From Microcaldota archaeon (GTDB lineage Archaea; Micrarchaeota; Micrarchaeia; Micrarchaeales; CABMGC01): a stretch of 57,351 bases of DNA. The notes beneath the pieces are model-generated. The model saw only the letters and a list, made by a program, of their open reading frames with translations. It was not told the origin of the DNA and searched no databases. Where the stretch lies: NCBI GenBank assembly GCA_021790305.1, contig JAJYED010000004.1, forward strand, positions 1 through 57,351, read 5' to 3'. Below are positions 1-9,628 of this stretch, one piece after another (position 1 is the stretch's first letter; every line of letters begins with the position of its first letter). Made by a program: the position numbers and the translations under genes.

Positions 1-73
1 CATTCAGGTATGCAAGCGTAAGTGATATGTGCTTTTCATATCCTGAACCTTCTTTATAGCGTATGTATTTCAT
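1..73 (-). CDS. partial CDS (N-terminus only, runs off the window), hypothetical
   Basis: Reverse complement reads ATG AAA TAC ATA CGC TAT AAA GAA GGT... = MKYIRYKEGSGYEKHISLTLAYLN...; its ATG overlaps the TGA of the 66-aa ORF (ATGA overlap at 70-73). Confidence 0.55.
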   Translation of the reverse strand, partial: MKYIRYKEGSGYEKHISLTLAYLN

Positions 74-270
74 TGAGCCACCATATATACGATAGATGAG
101 AGCATTATGATTACTGAGAAGATCAGTATCTGCTTCATCAGAAGTTTTTGTCCAATAGCTTTACCGTGATCGTTATTTGAAAATACGATTATTAGAGATA
201 AGATAGAGACGATGATTGCTGAAACCTCTGTTATGTATCTGAATAAGAAAATGATGCCATTCATTATCAC
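70..270 (-). CDS. small two-TM membrane protein
   Basis: 66 aa with two hydrophobic segments; overlaps the neighbouring ORFs by 4 nt. Confidence 0.6.
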   Translation of the reverse strand: MIMNGIIFLFRYITEVSAIIVSILSLIIVFSNNDHGKAIGQKLLMKQILIFSVIIMLSSIVYMVAQ

Positions 271-836
271 ACCACTCCGATATTGTATCCTGCAGTTAGC
301 ATAAGGAGAGTGGCTGAGAGCTCTTCCCTGCCCAGTACCGCATTGAGGAAAGATGCATTATCAGGGAAGGCCAACTCCAGCTTTTTATGGATTTTTATGC
401 GTTCAGGAAGTGCATCATACCTGTGAAGATCTACCATTCCGAATCTTCTTGATGCAATATTCAACGTGTCGCTTTCCGATAGTCTTCTTGAAGATATGCC
501 CTCGGTTATGAGGCGGTCGGTGACAATGCGTGATAGAGCGGCCTTGCGCGGCTCTGCAGAGTATGTTAAGTAGTTGCTAAACCTGTTCATCCCAAAATAC
601 ACATATCGATAAAAGGAATACTCCTTATCAGGCTCTTCCGAAAGGTCCTTTATGTCTGCCGTTTCGCTTAAGCTGATGGATCCTGATAGTTCGACATCAT
701 CTTTTGCTACAGGGGTATCGAGATCTATGCGTGTCTTGTGCTTCAGGAGATTAAGCGATTTTAACAGGGTGAATATGATTAAGCCAATTATCAGAGGGTA
801 GAATTGCGACAGGTAAGGCACTATTAACTGGGTCAT
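267..836 (-). CDS. hypothetical protein with N-terminal TM segment
   Basis: 189 aa ORF, 4-nt overlaps on both sides. Confidence 0.65.
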   Translation of the reverse strand: MTQLIVPYLSQFYPLIIGLIIFTLLKSLNLLKHKTRIDLDTPVAKDDVELSGSISLSETADIKDLSEEPDKEYSFYRYVYFGMNRFSNYLTYSAEPRKAALSRIVTDRLITEGISSRRLSESDTLNIASRRFGMVDLHRYDALPERIKIHKKLELAFPDNASFLNAVLGREELSATLLMLTAGYNIGVV

Positions 837-1507
837 ATCTTCACGATATTCAGCTTATTTCCCCTTGAAGGGAGTATCTTGTATCCACGATCCGGCAGCT
901 CATTAAGTGCCGATTGAAGCTCAATCTTGTCCAATCCAGTATATTCCATCATCTCTTGCATCGTTGCCTCTTTTCCTGACCTTGCAATTATCAGTTCAGG
1001 TGCGATTTGGTATAATTTGTTCTGGAGTTTTGCATTGCCGTTCTCCAGTTCAAGATTCTTCCTTCTTAGCTCTATTATCCGTTTGGAGAGCAGGATGTCC
1101 GAGTACTCGTTAGAGTTCCTTTCCTTTATCGCATTTGAGTAGTGATTCAACTGGTTCTTTACCAGGGCCTCTGAGAGATGTGCGTATATCTCAGACATTC
1201 TTAGTTCGTATCCCCATCTGCAATTGGACATCATTTCGAAAAGCATTAGGAGAATTTCCCTCTTCGGGTTTTCCAGTGCAGTGTTTGATAGAAGTTCTAT
1301 AGAAATGCACTTTTCGTCAAGGTTGAATACGAACTTCCTGCCCTCCTCTTCGAGAGTAGCACAGATGCTGCCTCCTTCTCCTGTTAACTTGTAGGCTTTT
1401 ACTTCCGAGAGATAAGTCTTCATCTGGCCTGTGTCGGCAATCATGTCTGCATTTACAGACATTACATAGCTTACCGCATACTTATTCTGCTTTTTCATTT
1501 TTGGCAC
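833..1507 (-). CDS. hypothetical protein with central coiled coil and possible C-terminal winged helix
   Basis: 224 aa; RIIELRRKNLELENGNAKLQNKL coiled-coil-like; MQEMMEYTGLDKIELQSALNELPDRGYKI HTH-like. Confidence 0.6.
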   Translation of the reverse strand: MPKMKKQNKYAVSYVMSVNADMIADTGQMKTYLSEVKAYKLTGEGGSICATLEEEGRKFVFNLDEKCISIELLSNTALENPKREILLMLFEMMSNCRWGYELRMSEIYAHLSEALVKNQLNHYSNAIKERNSNEYSDILLSKRIIELRRKNLELENGNAKLQNKLYQIAPELIIARSGKEATMQEMMEYTGLDKIELQSALNELPDRGYKILPSRGNKLNIVKI

Positions 1508-1766
1508 CTGCCGCTATCCGGTTTACCGCTCCTGCAAACGCGTCTGCTATCTCGCTGTCGTTTATCCTGAGCCTGCGCAACTCTGAGAGTATGGCTCTCC
1601 TGTCCGCACCGCACAGTATCATTTTGTGGATAAGCTCGCTTAACACTACCTCTGAAGAGGAATTTACGTATGCGAGCACTGCTGCTCCCTCTTCAGGACC
1701 GCAGAGCCGCAGGACTATGCCGTGAAGTTTGCCCGTGTCTACTTCCATCTCCATCCGATCAGCCAT
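1482..1766 (-). CDS. hypothetical protein
   Basis: 94 aa ORF, first gene of the overlapping cluster; AT-rich promoter-like region upstream (1767-1815). Confidence 0.55.
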   Translation of the reverse strand: MADRMEMEVDTGKLHGIVLRLCGPEEGAAVLAYVNSSSEVVLSELIHKMILCGADRRAILSELRRLRINDSEIADAFAGAVNRIAAGAKNEKAE

Positions 1767-1959
1767 TATTTATTTAAGTATAATATCATATACTATAATA
1801 TATAAACATTTCTTTTGAGTTAAGAATCTGTTGTGCTGAGCCGCTTGAGGCGGGAGTTAACGCATCTTCACCTGAATAATGAGGCGTGTATTGGTAAGAA
1901 TCCGCTTTAGAGCAAGCTTTTTATTCCTTAAATCACAGTAAATTTTGGCGATCAGGGAC

Positions 1960-4900
1960 ATGTTACATCTAAAATCACTCACTATACACAGGTTCAAGTC
2001 ATTCAAGCACGCAGAACTTCTTTTCAATGATGGGTTTACATGTATAGTGGGGCGTAACGGCTCTGGGAAGTCAACAATCTTCGATGCTCTTACATTCGGT
2101 CTTGGAGTTACGTCTAAGAAGAGGCTGCGAGTAAACAGCATGAAGGAGCTCTTATCCGATTCGCTGAAGGAGAAGAAGGGGCTGCATACAGCTTATGTCA
2201 AGCTCACCTTTACAGGAGATGAAAATGTAGAAGTGGCCAGATATATACGCTCTGACGGAAAGCACGCTTACAGGGTTAACGGGAAGAGGATGAAGAAAGG
2301 AGATGTGATGGAGCTCCTTGCAAAGCATGGAATAAAGTCCGATTACACGAATACGATGCTGCAAGGAGAGATAAACCGTGCAATAGAGATGAATCCTAAG
2401 GAGAGGAGGGAGCTCATAGACATAGCTTCCGGCATAAAGGAATTTGACATAAAGAAAGATGAGAGCCTTAAGGAGCTTGACAAGGTGGATCAGAAGATAT
2501 CAGAGGCGAGGGTCTCTTTGAACGAGAGGACAGGTTTCCTGAAGGAGCTTGGAAAGGAGAAGGAGGTTGCAGAATCTTATCTTAATTACAATAAGAGGCT
2601 AAAGGCCTTGAGATACAGCCTGCTTTCGATGAAGAAAGAGGCTCTGCAGATGTCTTATGACGATGCGGGCAGGAAGATTACAGTTATAGAGCAGAAGAAG
2701 GGCGGCATTAAACAGAAGTATGAAGAGATGAGCAAGCGGATAGAGCAGCTGAATGATGAGAGGCAGACGCTCATGTCGGAGATGAATGAGCGTACAACTT
2801 CTTCGGGGGAGAGGAGCAAGAAGTTGGAGATATCTGCGGCAGAGCTGGCAAACGTTAAGGCTGAACTTTCAAACAGGGAGCAGCAGATTGTTCAGTGCAA
2901 TTTGGATATCGCTGCGCTTGAAGCTGAGCGCAAAGGCATATTAGATAAGATAATTGCAAATTCAAAGGAGATAGAGAGGCTTAGAGAGGAAGAGAGCAGG
3001 TATGCAAAGATTGTTTCTGAGCTTGACTACCTTGGAATTGCTGATGAGAAAGCCGATGAGATACGGTTGATAAACCAGAGGATACTGGAGCTGAGCAGCA
3101 AGCTGATGGATGAGCAGGAGCATATGTCCAGAGTGGGCGCAGACAGATCAGCGATGCTGGACAGGAAGGAATTCTACAAGAAGCAGGCAGAGGAGGTATC
3201 CAAGGGCACAGTAAGCCTGGTCTCTGAGATGAATGATCTTGGCAAGCGCGTTCCTGAGATAGAGAGTAGACTTAAGGAGATAGAGGCTGAGCTGAAGAAG
3301 CTCGACTCTGGATCAAAAGGCCTCTCCTCAACGATAGAGAGGGCTGATGAGAAGCTCATAGAGCTCAGGGAGCAGAGGTCTTACGCAAGGCAGAGGAATA
3401 GTCAGCTTGAGACAAAGCTGACAGCTGCATTCAAGGAGAAGGATGGTTTCTATGGAAAGGCAGCTTCATTATGCACCTATGAACTTGAACACTCTGCTGC
3501 GATAGAGGCTGCTGCAGGGGCGAGGATGGAGTACTTTGTAGTCGATGATATAGACGTTGCCAACCGCATAATAGAGTATGTAAAGAAGAATAGCCTTGGC
3601 AGAGCCACCTTCATACCGCTAAAGGAGATAAAGACTATAGCGCAAAAGGAAGATGAGGAGATGGAGAGGCTCGTCGATCTGGTAAAGTTCGACAAGAAGT
3701 TCGGCAGGGCTTTCGAATATATATTTGAGGATACCTTCCTTGCAGAGAGCGTTGCACAGATAAAGAAGAAGGGAGTGGGCAGGCACAGGTATGTGACAAT
3801 TGATGGAGAGCTTGTAGAGCGCTCAGGGATAATAAGCGGAGGCTCAGGATACGGAAAGGTATCGGTAAGGACAATAGATATGAGCATAGAGAAATTTGAA
3901 GCGGAGAAGAAAGCAGCTCGCGAGGCGACTGATGCAATCGCAGGAAAGCTGTTTGATGCAAGAAAAGAGAAGATGCTTCTGGAGAGCGAGCTCAAGTCGA
4001 TAAACGATAGGACAAGCAGGTTGTCTTCTGAGGTAGCGATAGCTGAAAAGAAGCTCAATGATTCGGTAGCTGCTGCAAAGGAGCTAGAGGTAAAAGCAGC
4101 AGATATAGAGAAGGGCATGCAGGAGATGGATAAGGCAAAGCTTGAGACTGCAATGGAGATAGAGAGGCTGAAGGGCAGGCTGGCAAACGCGGAGAAGGGG
4201 AAGAAGGGCAAGGGGGCGATGGAAGAGGAGAGGAAGAAGCTGAATGATGCCCGTTCCGGCCTTGACAAGACAAGGATAAGGATTGCTGAGCTTTCAAAAG
4301 AGAATGAGATGATTAGTGAGAGGGATTCGGGAATAACCTCTTCGATGAAGAAGAGGAATGGTGAGATAGAGAGGAGCAGGAAGGAGATAAAGGAGCTTAT
4401 ATTGAAGAGACAGGTTCTGGAGGATTCAAGGAAGAGGATAGAGGAGGAGATAAAGAACAGCAGCAGTGTCACCTCGAAGGCTTATGAAAGAATGCAGAAG
4501 ATGGAGGCTGAACTGCAGAAGATGGGCATTGAGAATGGCAAGACCTCTGCGGAGCTGGCAAACGCAGAGAGGGAGCTGAACGAACTTAATATTGTAAGAG
4601 GCCAGACAGAGACAAGACTGAGCGATATAAAGGCGGAGTTTGCCTCGTATGATGGAGAGGGGATAGGGACGGTGGATGGAAGGATAGAGGATATGGAAGC
4701 TGAGGCTAACCTGCTCAACCTTAAGATAAAGGATCTTGGAAATGTCAATCTTAAGGCTCCTGAGATATATGAGATTAAGAAGAAAGAGGTCGACGAGGCG
4801 GATGCAAAGGTGCTCACGCTTGAAGCTGAAAAGGAAGCTGTCCTTAACATGATAAACGAGATAGAATCGAAGAAGCTGCAGATATTCATGGATACATTCA

Positions 4901-5340
4901 ACGATGTCAGCAAGAATTTCACCAAGCTGCACAAGCACATATCCGAGATAAAGGATGCGTCCCTGAAGCTGAGCGATATGTCAAACCCGTTGCAGAGCGG
5001 GCTTGAGATATCAATAAAGGAGGCGGGTGCCTCAAGATCCGTGATACAGCTCTCAGGAGGGGAGAAATCCTTCGCAGTTCTTGTACTGCTTTTTGCGATA
5101 TTCACCAGGAATCCTTCAAGGATATACATATTTGACGAGGTAGATTCTGCACTTGACAAGGACAACTCAAGACTGCTGTCAAAATTGATAAAGGATATGT
5201 CAAAGGACGCACAGTTCGTAGTGGTAAGCCATAATGATTCCCTTGTCGTAGAAGCAGATGCGGCAGTGGGTGTAATAAAGGATACTGCAGGATCAAATGT
5301 AGTAGGAGTCGAGATAGCGGAATTGACAAGAGGCAGATGA
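1960..5340 (+). CDS. smc: chromosome segregation SMC ATPase
   Basis: Walker A GRNGSGKST, long coiled coils, hinge with GISGGSGYGK, signature LSGGEKSF, Walker B IYIFDEVDSALD; start set at the ATG 15 nt inside the ORF. Confidence 0.95.
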   Translation: MLHLKSLTIHRFKSFKHAELLFNDGFTCIVGRNGSGKSTIFDALTFGLGVTSKKRLRVNSMKELLSDSLKEKKGLHTAYVKLTFTGDENVEVARYIRSDGKHAYRVNGKRMKKGDVMELLAKHGIKSDYTNTMLQGEINRAIEMNPKERRELIDIASGIKEFDIKKDESLKELDKVDQKISEARVSLNERTGFLKELGKEKEVAESYLNYNKRLKALRYSLLSMKKEALQMSYDDAGRKITVIEQKKGGIKQKYEEMSKRIEQLNDERQTLMSEMNERTTSSGERSKKLEISAAELANVKAELSNREQQIVQCNLDIAALEAERKGILDKIIANSKEIERLREEESRYAKIVSELDYLGIADEKADEIRLINQRILELSSKLMDEQEHMSRVGADRSAMLDRKEFYKKQAEEVSKGTVSLVSEMNDLGKRVPEIESRLKEIEAELKKLDSGSKGLSSTIERADEKLIELREQRSYARQRNSQLETKLTAAFKEKDGFYGKAASLCTYELEHSAAIEAAAGARMEYFVVDDIDVANRIIEYVKKNSLGRATFIPLKEIKTIAQKEDEEMERLVDLVKFDKKFGRAFEYIFEDTFLAESVAQIKKKGVGRHRYVTIDGELVERSGIISGGSGYGKVSVRTIDMSIEKFEAEKKAAREATDAIAGKLFDARKEKMLLESELKSINDRTSRLSSEVAIAEKKLNDSVAAAKELEVKAADIEKGMQEMDKAKLETAMEIERLKGRLANAEKGKKGKGAMEEERKKLNDARSGLDKTRIRIAELSKENEMISERDSGITSSMKKRNGEIERSRKEIKELILKRQVLEDSRKRIEEEIKNSSSVTSKAYERMQKMEAELQKMGIENGKTSAELANAERELNELNIVRGQTETRLSDIKAEFASYDGEGIGTVDGRIEDMEAEANLLNLKIKDLGNVNLKAPEIYEIKKKEVDEADAKVLTLEAEKEAVLNMINEIESKKLQIFMDTFNDVSKNFTKLHKHISEIKDASLKLSDMSNPLQSGLEISIKEAGASRSVIQLSGGEKSFAVLVLLFAIFTRNPSRIYIFDEVDSALDKDNSRLLSKLIKDMSKDAQFVVVSHNDSLVVEADAAVGVIKDTAGSNVVGVEIAELTRGR

Positions 5341-6356
5341 GTATTTTGAAGAAGGAAAAGACGAAACATGATTATGTCAGCTGGTTGCTTTATGCACTCT
5401 TAGTTGTGTCAGTAGTGGCTTATGCTTTTACTAGCAGTGTGTTAATAGGCATAGGAGCTTTCGCATTAGTAGTAATAATACTGATGTATGAATTCAGGCA
5501 GAGCGTTAAGGAAGAGGGTGCGAAAGGTACGGTAGTAGATGTAGCAAAGGCTCTTGCAGTAGTGGCTGTCATATGGTTAGTGCTGATAGTGGTGCTTGGC
5601 ACCACGCAGCCGGTAAATGTCGTGGCAAGCTGCAGCATGCTCCCTGTCCTGAACAGAGGAGACCTCGTCTTCCTTCATGGAATAAACAACATGTCTTCAT
5701 TCCTTCAGAGCAAACACATACCTGTAATAAATGTCAGCCAGACCCAGTTCAACAGTATGGAAGCGAACATCAACAGTGAATTCCTTGCGTATTTCGCATA
5801 TGCAAAGGCAAATCCTTCTGACATAGGGTATATAGGAAACTTCAGCAATTCCACTTATGGCATAGGGTTGTACAACACCCATTGCATAGATTACTACTCC
5901 AGCCTCTCTGAACCTACAGAATACGCAAGATGTGCGGTTCCTGCAGGTTATCAGAACAGGAATCTGATAAGATACAACTATTCAATAGGCAAGGCAGTAA
6001 TAAACGGCATTACTGAGCAGGCGGTCTATACCTCCTCGATAACCATAGCCAACCATACTGTTATAGAGAATTACTCCAATCCAATAATTATTTACCAGAC
6101 AACTCCTTCAGACTACTTCAGCGGAGATATAATACACAGGATTGTAGCCGCGTTGAACGTCAATGGTTCCTATTACATACTTACAAAAGGGGACAACAAC
6201 CCTGGCCTTGATATGGAATTTGGCAATTATCCAATAAACCAGAGCAGTGTAATAGGGTACAACATTGCAACAATACCGCTTATAGGCTATCTGAAACTGA
6301 TACTGAGCGGACAGCTTGGAGCTGTTGCAGGATGCAACCAGACAATGCTAAGATGA
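5337..6356 (+). CDS. signal peptidase I (S26-like) with N-terminal TM segments
   Basis: CSMLPVLNRGDLVFL catalytic Ser region and ILTKGDNNPGLD box; start overlaps smc stop. Confidence 0.8.
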   Translation: MSILKKEKTKHDYVSWLLYALLVVSVVAYAFTSSVLIGIGAFALVVIILMYEFRQSVKEEGAKGTVVDVAKALAVVAVIWLVLIVVLGTTQPVNVVASCSMLPVLNRGDLVFLHGINNMSSFLQSKHIPVINVSQTQFNSMEANINSEFLAYFAYAKANPSDIGYIGNFSNSTYGIGLYNTHCIDYYSSLSEPTEYARCAVPAGYQNRNLIRYNYSIGKAVINGITEQAVYTSSITIANHTVIENYSNPIIIYQTTPSDYFSGDIIHRIVAALNVNGSYYILTKGDNNPGLDMEFGNYPINQSSVIGYNIATIPLIGYLKLILSGQLGAVAGCNQTMLR

Positions 6357-6360
6357 GTGT

Positions 6361-6615
6361 ATGAAAATAGTATTTGACGAAGGGAAGATATGGGCGAAGA
6401 CGGAGCATGGAGAGGCCGAACTGGACTACAGGATAAAGGACAATTATATGATAATATACCATACAGGAACTCCTGAAGAGGATAGGGGAAAGGGAATAGC
6501 CGAGGAGCTCACTGACAGGGCTTTCGAGTTCGCCAAGAAGAATGGATTGAAGATAATACCCGCATGCCCGTACACACAGTATTACATAAAGAAGAAAAAG
6601 ATAACGGAATACTGA
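6361..6615 (+). CDS. GNAT-fold N-acetyltransferase, YjdJ-like
   Basis: 84 aa; MIIYHTGTPEEDRGKGIAEELTDRAFEFAKKNGLKIIPACPYTQYYI. Confidence 0.75.
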   Translation: MKIVFDEGKIWAKTEHGEAELDYRIKDNYMIIYHTGTPEEDRGKGIAEELTDRAFEFAKKNGLKIIPACPYTQYYIKKKKITEY

Positions 6616-6629
6616 TATTGCAAGCTATC

Positions 6630-7337
6630 TCAATCTTCAAAAAGAGGCCTTAATGCGCCTAGCAGTTGAGGGTCCATGCCATTCTTTTTACGCAGGTATA
6701 CCTTCCTTGCGGCATAGAATCTTGATCCTGGTATCATTATTGCATCGTTTGCCGTTTTTTCCATCTGCACGCTTCTTTCATCCTGCATGTATACCATTAC
6801 AGGCGCTTCTGCCATCGGCTGCCTTACACCGCTCATGCTCGTTACGCCCCCATGCTTGGATGTCTTCCATATATCCACGGATATCGGACCGTTTCCCTGA
6901 TGGAAGTATACTCTTCTGTTGAACGGCATATTGTCAAGCTCCTCTGTCCATTGCATTGATACGAAACGTAGCTTCTTCCTTTTGCTTTTGTTGTCAATGT
7001 CTATCGCATGATAGCCGTTAAGGTTAGTGCCGATTGCTCCAGTCCAGAACCAGATGTAACCGCTCTCGCCATAGAAACCGGTGCGTTCCAGGGAGGTGAT
7101 GAAGCGTTCATCTCCAAGGTAATCGATAAGCTTTTCAGGAGTGATTAGGCTACCTCTGCTCTTCGTAGCTGCCAGGTAGGAAGTGAAGTAGTTTGCAGGC
7201 TTTTCCACTAGAGTTGGTGCGATAGATGGCTTATTCTCAGCTTCTTTATTTGCAATCATAAAATCCTTGCATTCTTTTTGAGATTGCCTCATATATAAAG
7301 AATGCAGGCCGTTCTGATATAGATTTATAAAGTGCAA
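6630..7337 (-). CDS. hypothetical protein
   Basis: 235 aa ORF with no antisense competitor of comparable quality. Confidence 0.6.
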   Translation of the reverse strand: MHFINLYQNGLHSLYMRQSQKECKDFMIANKEAENKPSIAPTLVEKPANYFTSYLAATKSRGSLITPEKLIDYLGDERFITSLERTGFYGESGYIWFWTGAIGTNLNGYHAIDIDNKSKRKKLRFVSMQWTEELDNMPFNRRVYFHQGNGPISVDIWKTSKHGGVTSMSGVRQPMAEAPVMVYMQDERSVQMEKTANDAIMIPGSRFYAARKVYLRKKNGMDPQLLGALRPLFED

Positions 7338-7354
7338 TTGGTAGACTTATAAAT

Positions 7355-8131
7355 ATGCGTAGATTGGCCAATTATGTACTGCTTGTATCTGCCTTAAGCT
7401 CCGTCTTCCTATTTGCAAGTGCTAGTGCGTATTTCAACATGACATATGTCAATACGACTGTGATACTTTACAAGAATACCAGTGCCCATGTTGTAGAATC
7501 TTTCACGATATCCATGTCGAATTCCTCTATTTCGCAGTACAACCAGGATCGGAGGGCGATAAACCTGACACTCAGCGAATGGCAGCATGCGTTGAGCAAC
7601 GATTACCTGATGGAGCACATAATAAACCCTAGAGGCAGCGTACGGGACGTAACCTTTCTGCCAGGGCCGATAGGATATACGAACAATTACGGAGGAACTG
7701 CGATAATAACTCTTGATTACTGGGTGAATAATGTGACCGATGTGCAAAATATTGCACCGCGGGAATTTGAGTATACCTTCAATGACTCTGTGCTTAATTT
7801 CCAGCACACCTCGAGCGGGGAGGATCTTCCGCCCAACACAAGATTCAATATAATAATTCCCAAGGGCACAGACGCCATATCGGTGTATCCATCTCCTGAC
7901 TTCCCGAACCCTAGCTTCACGGGCAATTACACAGGGCATGTGCTCTTCTCGTGGTTTGAGAGCGAACCGTTGAACAAGTTTACCTTTGCATATACGCAGC
8001 AGCAATCTATGCAGGCAGAGGTACTGGCATATTTCAGCGGGATTTACTACGGTTACACCGCAGAGGTATATCTGGCAATAGTGGTCGCTGCTGCAGCTGT
8101 TGGGATTTACGCATACAGGAAGCTGAGATAA
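7355..8131 (+). CDS. secreted, C-terminally membrane-anchored protein
   Basis: N-terminal signal segment, many NxS/T sequons, C-terminal TM followed by YRKLR. Confidence 0.7.
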   Translation: MRRLANYVLLVSALSSVFLFASASAYFNMTYVNTTVILYKNTSAHVVESFTISMSNSSISQYNQDRRAINLTLSEWQHALSNDYLMEHIINPRGSVRDVTFLPGPIGYTNNYGGTAIITLDYWVNNVTDVQNIAPREFEYTFNDSVLNFQHTSSGEDLPPNTRFNIIIPKGTDAISVYPSPDFPNPSFTGNYTGHVLFSWFESEPLNKFTFAYTQQQSMQAEVLAYFSGIYYGYTAEVYLAIVVAAAAVGIYAYRKLR

Positions 8132-8140
8132 GGTGTATTT

Positions 8141-9628
8141 TTGCATAATTATGAGATTAGGGTGCTTCGCTTATTGGCACGTGCAGACAGCGCATCTCTT
8201 ACAGAACTTGAGAAGCGTGCAGAGCTTAGCAGGGATCAGGTTCTGTGGTCCCTTCACGGACTTGAGGATAAAGGATTTGTAAAATTGCATTACAAGGAAG
8301 AGCGCAGGATAATCCTTACTGCAGAGGGCAAGAGATATGCTGAAAACGGGCTTCCTGAAAGCAGACTCCTTCAAAGAATAAGTAAATCCGAGGTGAAGGC
8401 AGTATCACTCAGCAGTGATGAGGATAAGATAGGACTTCAGTGGCTCATGAGGAAGAAGCTTGCAAATATTGACAACGGTTCCTTAAGGATAACGGACGCT
8501 GGAGAGAGCGCTTTGAAGAAGGAATTCCCTGAAGAGCGTCTGCTACGGGCGATAGCAAAGGATATCGAACATGACAAACTTGCATCTGAGTACGGGGAGG
8601 AATTGGATACCCTGAAGAGGAGGGGGCTTTTGGATATTGAGAATGTGAATGAGTTTGAAAAGGCAGAGATAACCAAGAAAGGGATTGAAGCTGCCGGCGA
8701 TTCGTCTGAAAAAAAGGACGATATCGGAAGCGTTGACCGCGAGATGATTGCAAAGATGGGCTGGAAGGGCAGGAAGTTCTCCGAATATGATGTATCTGCA
8801 AAGGTGGGGCGGGAATTTGCAGCAAAGAAGCATGTATTAAAACAGACTATTGACAGGATAAAGGATGCTTACCTTGCGATGGGCTTCAAGGAGATATCCG
8901 GCCCTACAATCGATTCTGCATTCTGGGTATTTGATTCACTCTTCGTTCCACAGGATCATCCTGCTAGGGATAAGCAGGATACCTTCTTTCTGGAAAACCC
9001 AAAGGAGTTGGAGATAAAGGAAAGGGACTATGCCAAAAAGATAAAGGAAGAGCATGAAAAATCATGGAAGTACGAGTGGGACATAGATAAGGCAAGGCAG
9101 AGCGTCCTTAGGACCCATACTACAAGCGTATCCGCAAGATTCGTTCAGGAGGCGATTGCAAAGATAGCGTCTGAGGAGAGCGATGAGATGCTTCCGTTAA
9201 AGGCCTTCTCGATCGGAAGGATATTCAGGAATGAGAATATTGATTATAGGCATCTTGCGGATTTCTACCAGCATGATGGCGTGATAGTAGGCAAGGATCT
9301 GACCATGGCAAACCTTTTTGATACCCTGATAAAGATATATGCGAAATTCGGGATAGGGATAAAGTTCAAGCCGTCATACTTCCCTTTTGTAGAGCCTGCT
9401 ACAGAGTTTTATGGTTTTTCAGAAGTAGCTGATGAGTGGATAGAACTTGGAGGTGCCGGAATATTGAGAAGGGAGATTACAGGCATCTCAAGAAGCAAGA
9501 TAAGCGTGCTTGCGTGGGGGGCAGGCGTGGAACGCATATTGCTCATGAACAAGGACAATGGGATAAAGTCAATAGCGGAGCTCTACAACAACGGAATAGG
9601 CTTTGCAAGAGATATGAGGTATGTATAG
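8141..9628 (+). CDS. pheS: phenylalanyl-tRNA synthetase alpha subunit (TTG start)
   Basis: class II motifs (FRNENIDYRHLADFYQHDG; ELGGAGILRREI; AWGAGVERILLM); N-terminal wHTH; followed directly by pheT. Confidence 0.93.
   Translation: MHNYEIRVLRLLARADSASLTELEKRAELSRDQVLWSLHGLEDKGFVKLHYKEERRIILTAEGKRYAENGLPESRLLQRISKSEVKAVSLSSDEDKIGLQWLMRKKLANIDNGSLRITDAGESALKKEFPEERLLRAIAKDIEHDKLASEYGEELDTLKRRGLLDIENVNEFEKAEITKKGIEAAGDSSEKKDDIGSVDREMIAKMGWKGRKFSEYDVSAKVGREFAAKKHVLKQTIDRIKDAYLAMGFKEISGPTIDSAFWVFDSLFVPQDHPARDKQDTFFLENPKELEIKERDYAKKIKEEHEKSWKYEWDIDKARQSVLRTHTTSVSARFVQEAIAKIASEESDEMLPLKAFSIGRIFRNENIDYRHLADFYQHDGVIVGKDLTMANLFDTLIKIYAKFGIGIKFKPSYFPFVEPATEFYGFSEVADEWIELGGAGILRREITGISRSKISVLAWGAGVERILLMNKDNGIKSIAELYNNGIGFARDMRYV

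Noticed and set aside
3477-5369. Long antisense ORFs (331 aa, 295 aa, 170 aa) opposite smc
   Set aside because: Shadow ORFs: Ser/Leu/Phe-rich translations produced by the reverse complement of a Lys/Glu-rich coiled-coil gene.
7409-8146. 245-aa antisense ORF opposite the anchored protein gene
   Set aside because: The plus-strand ORF has signal peptide, sequons and C-terminal TM; the antisense product has no recognisable order.
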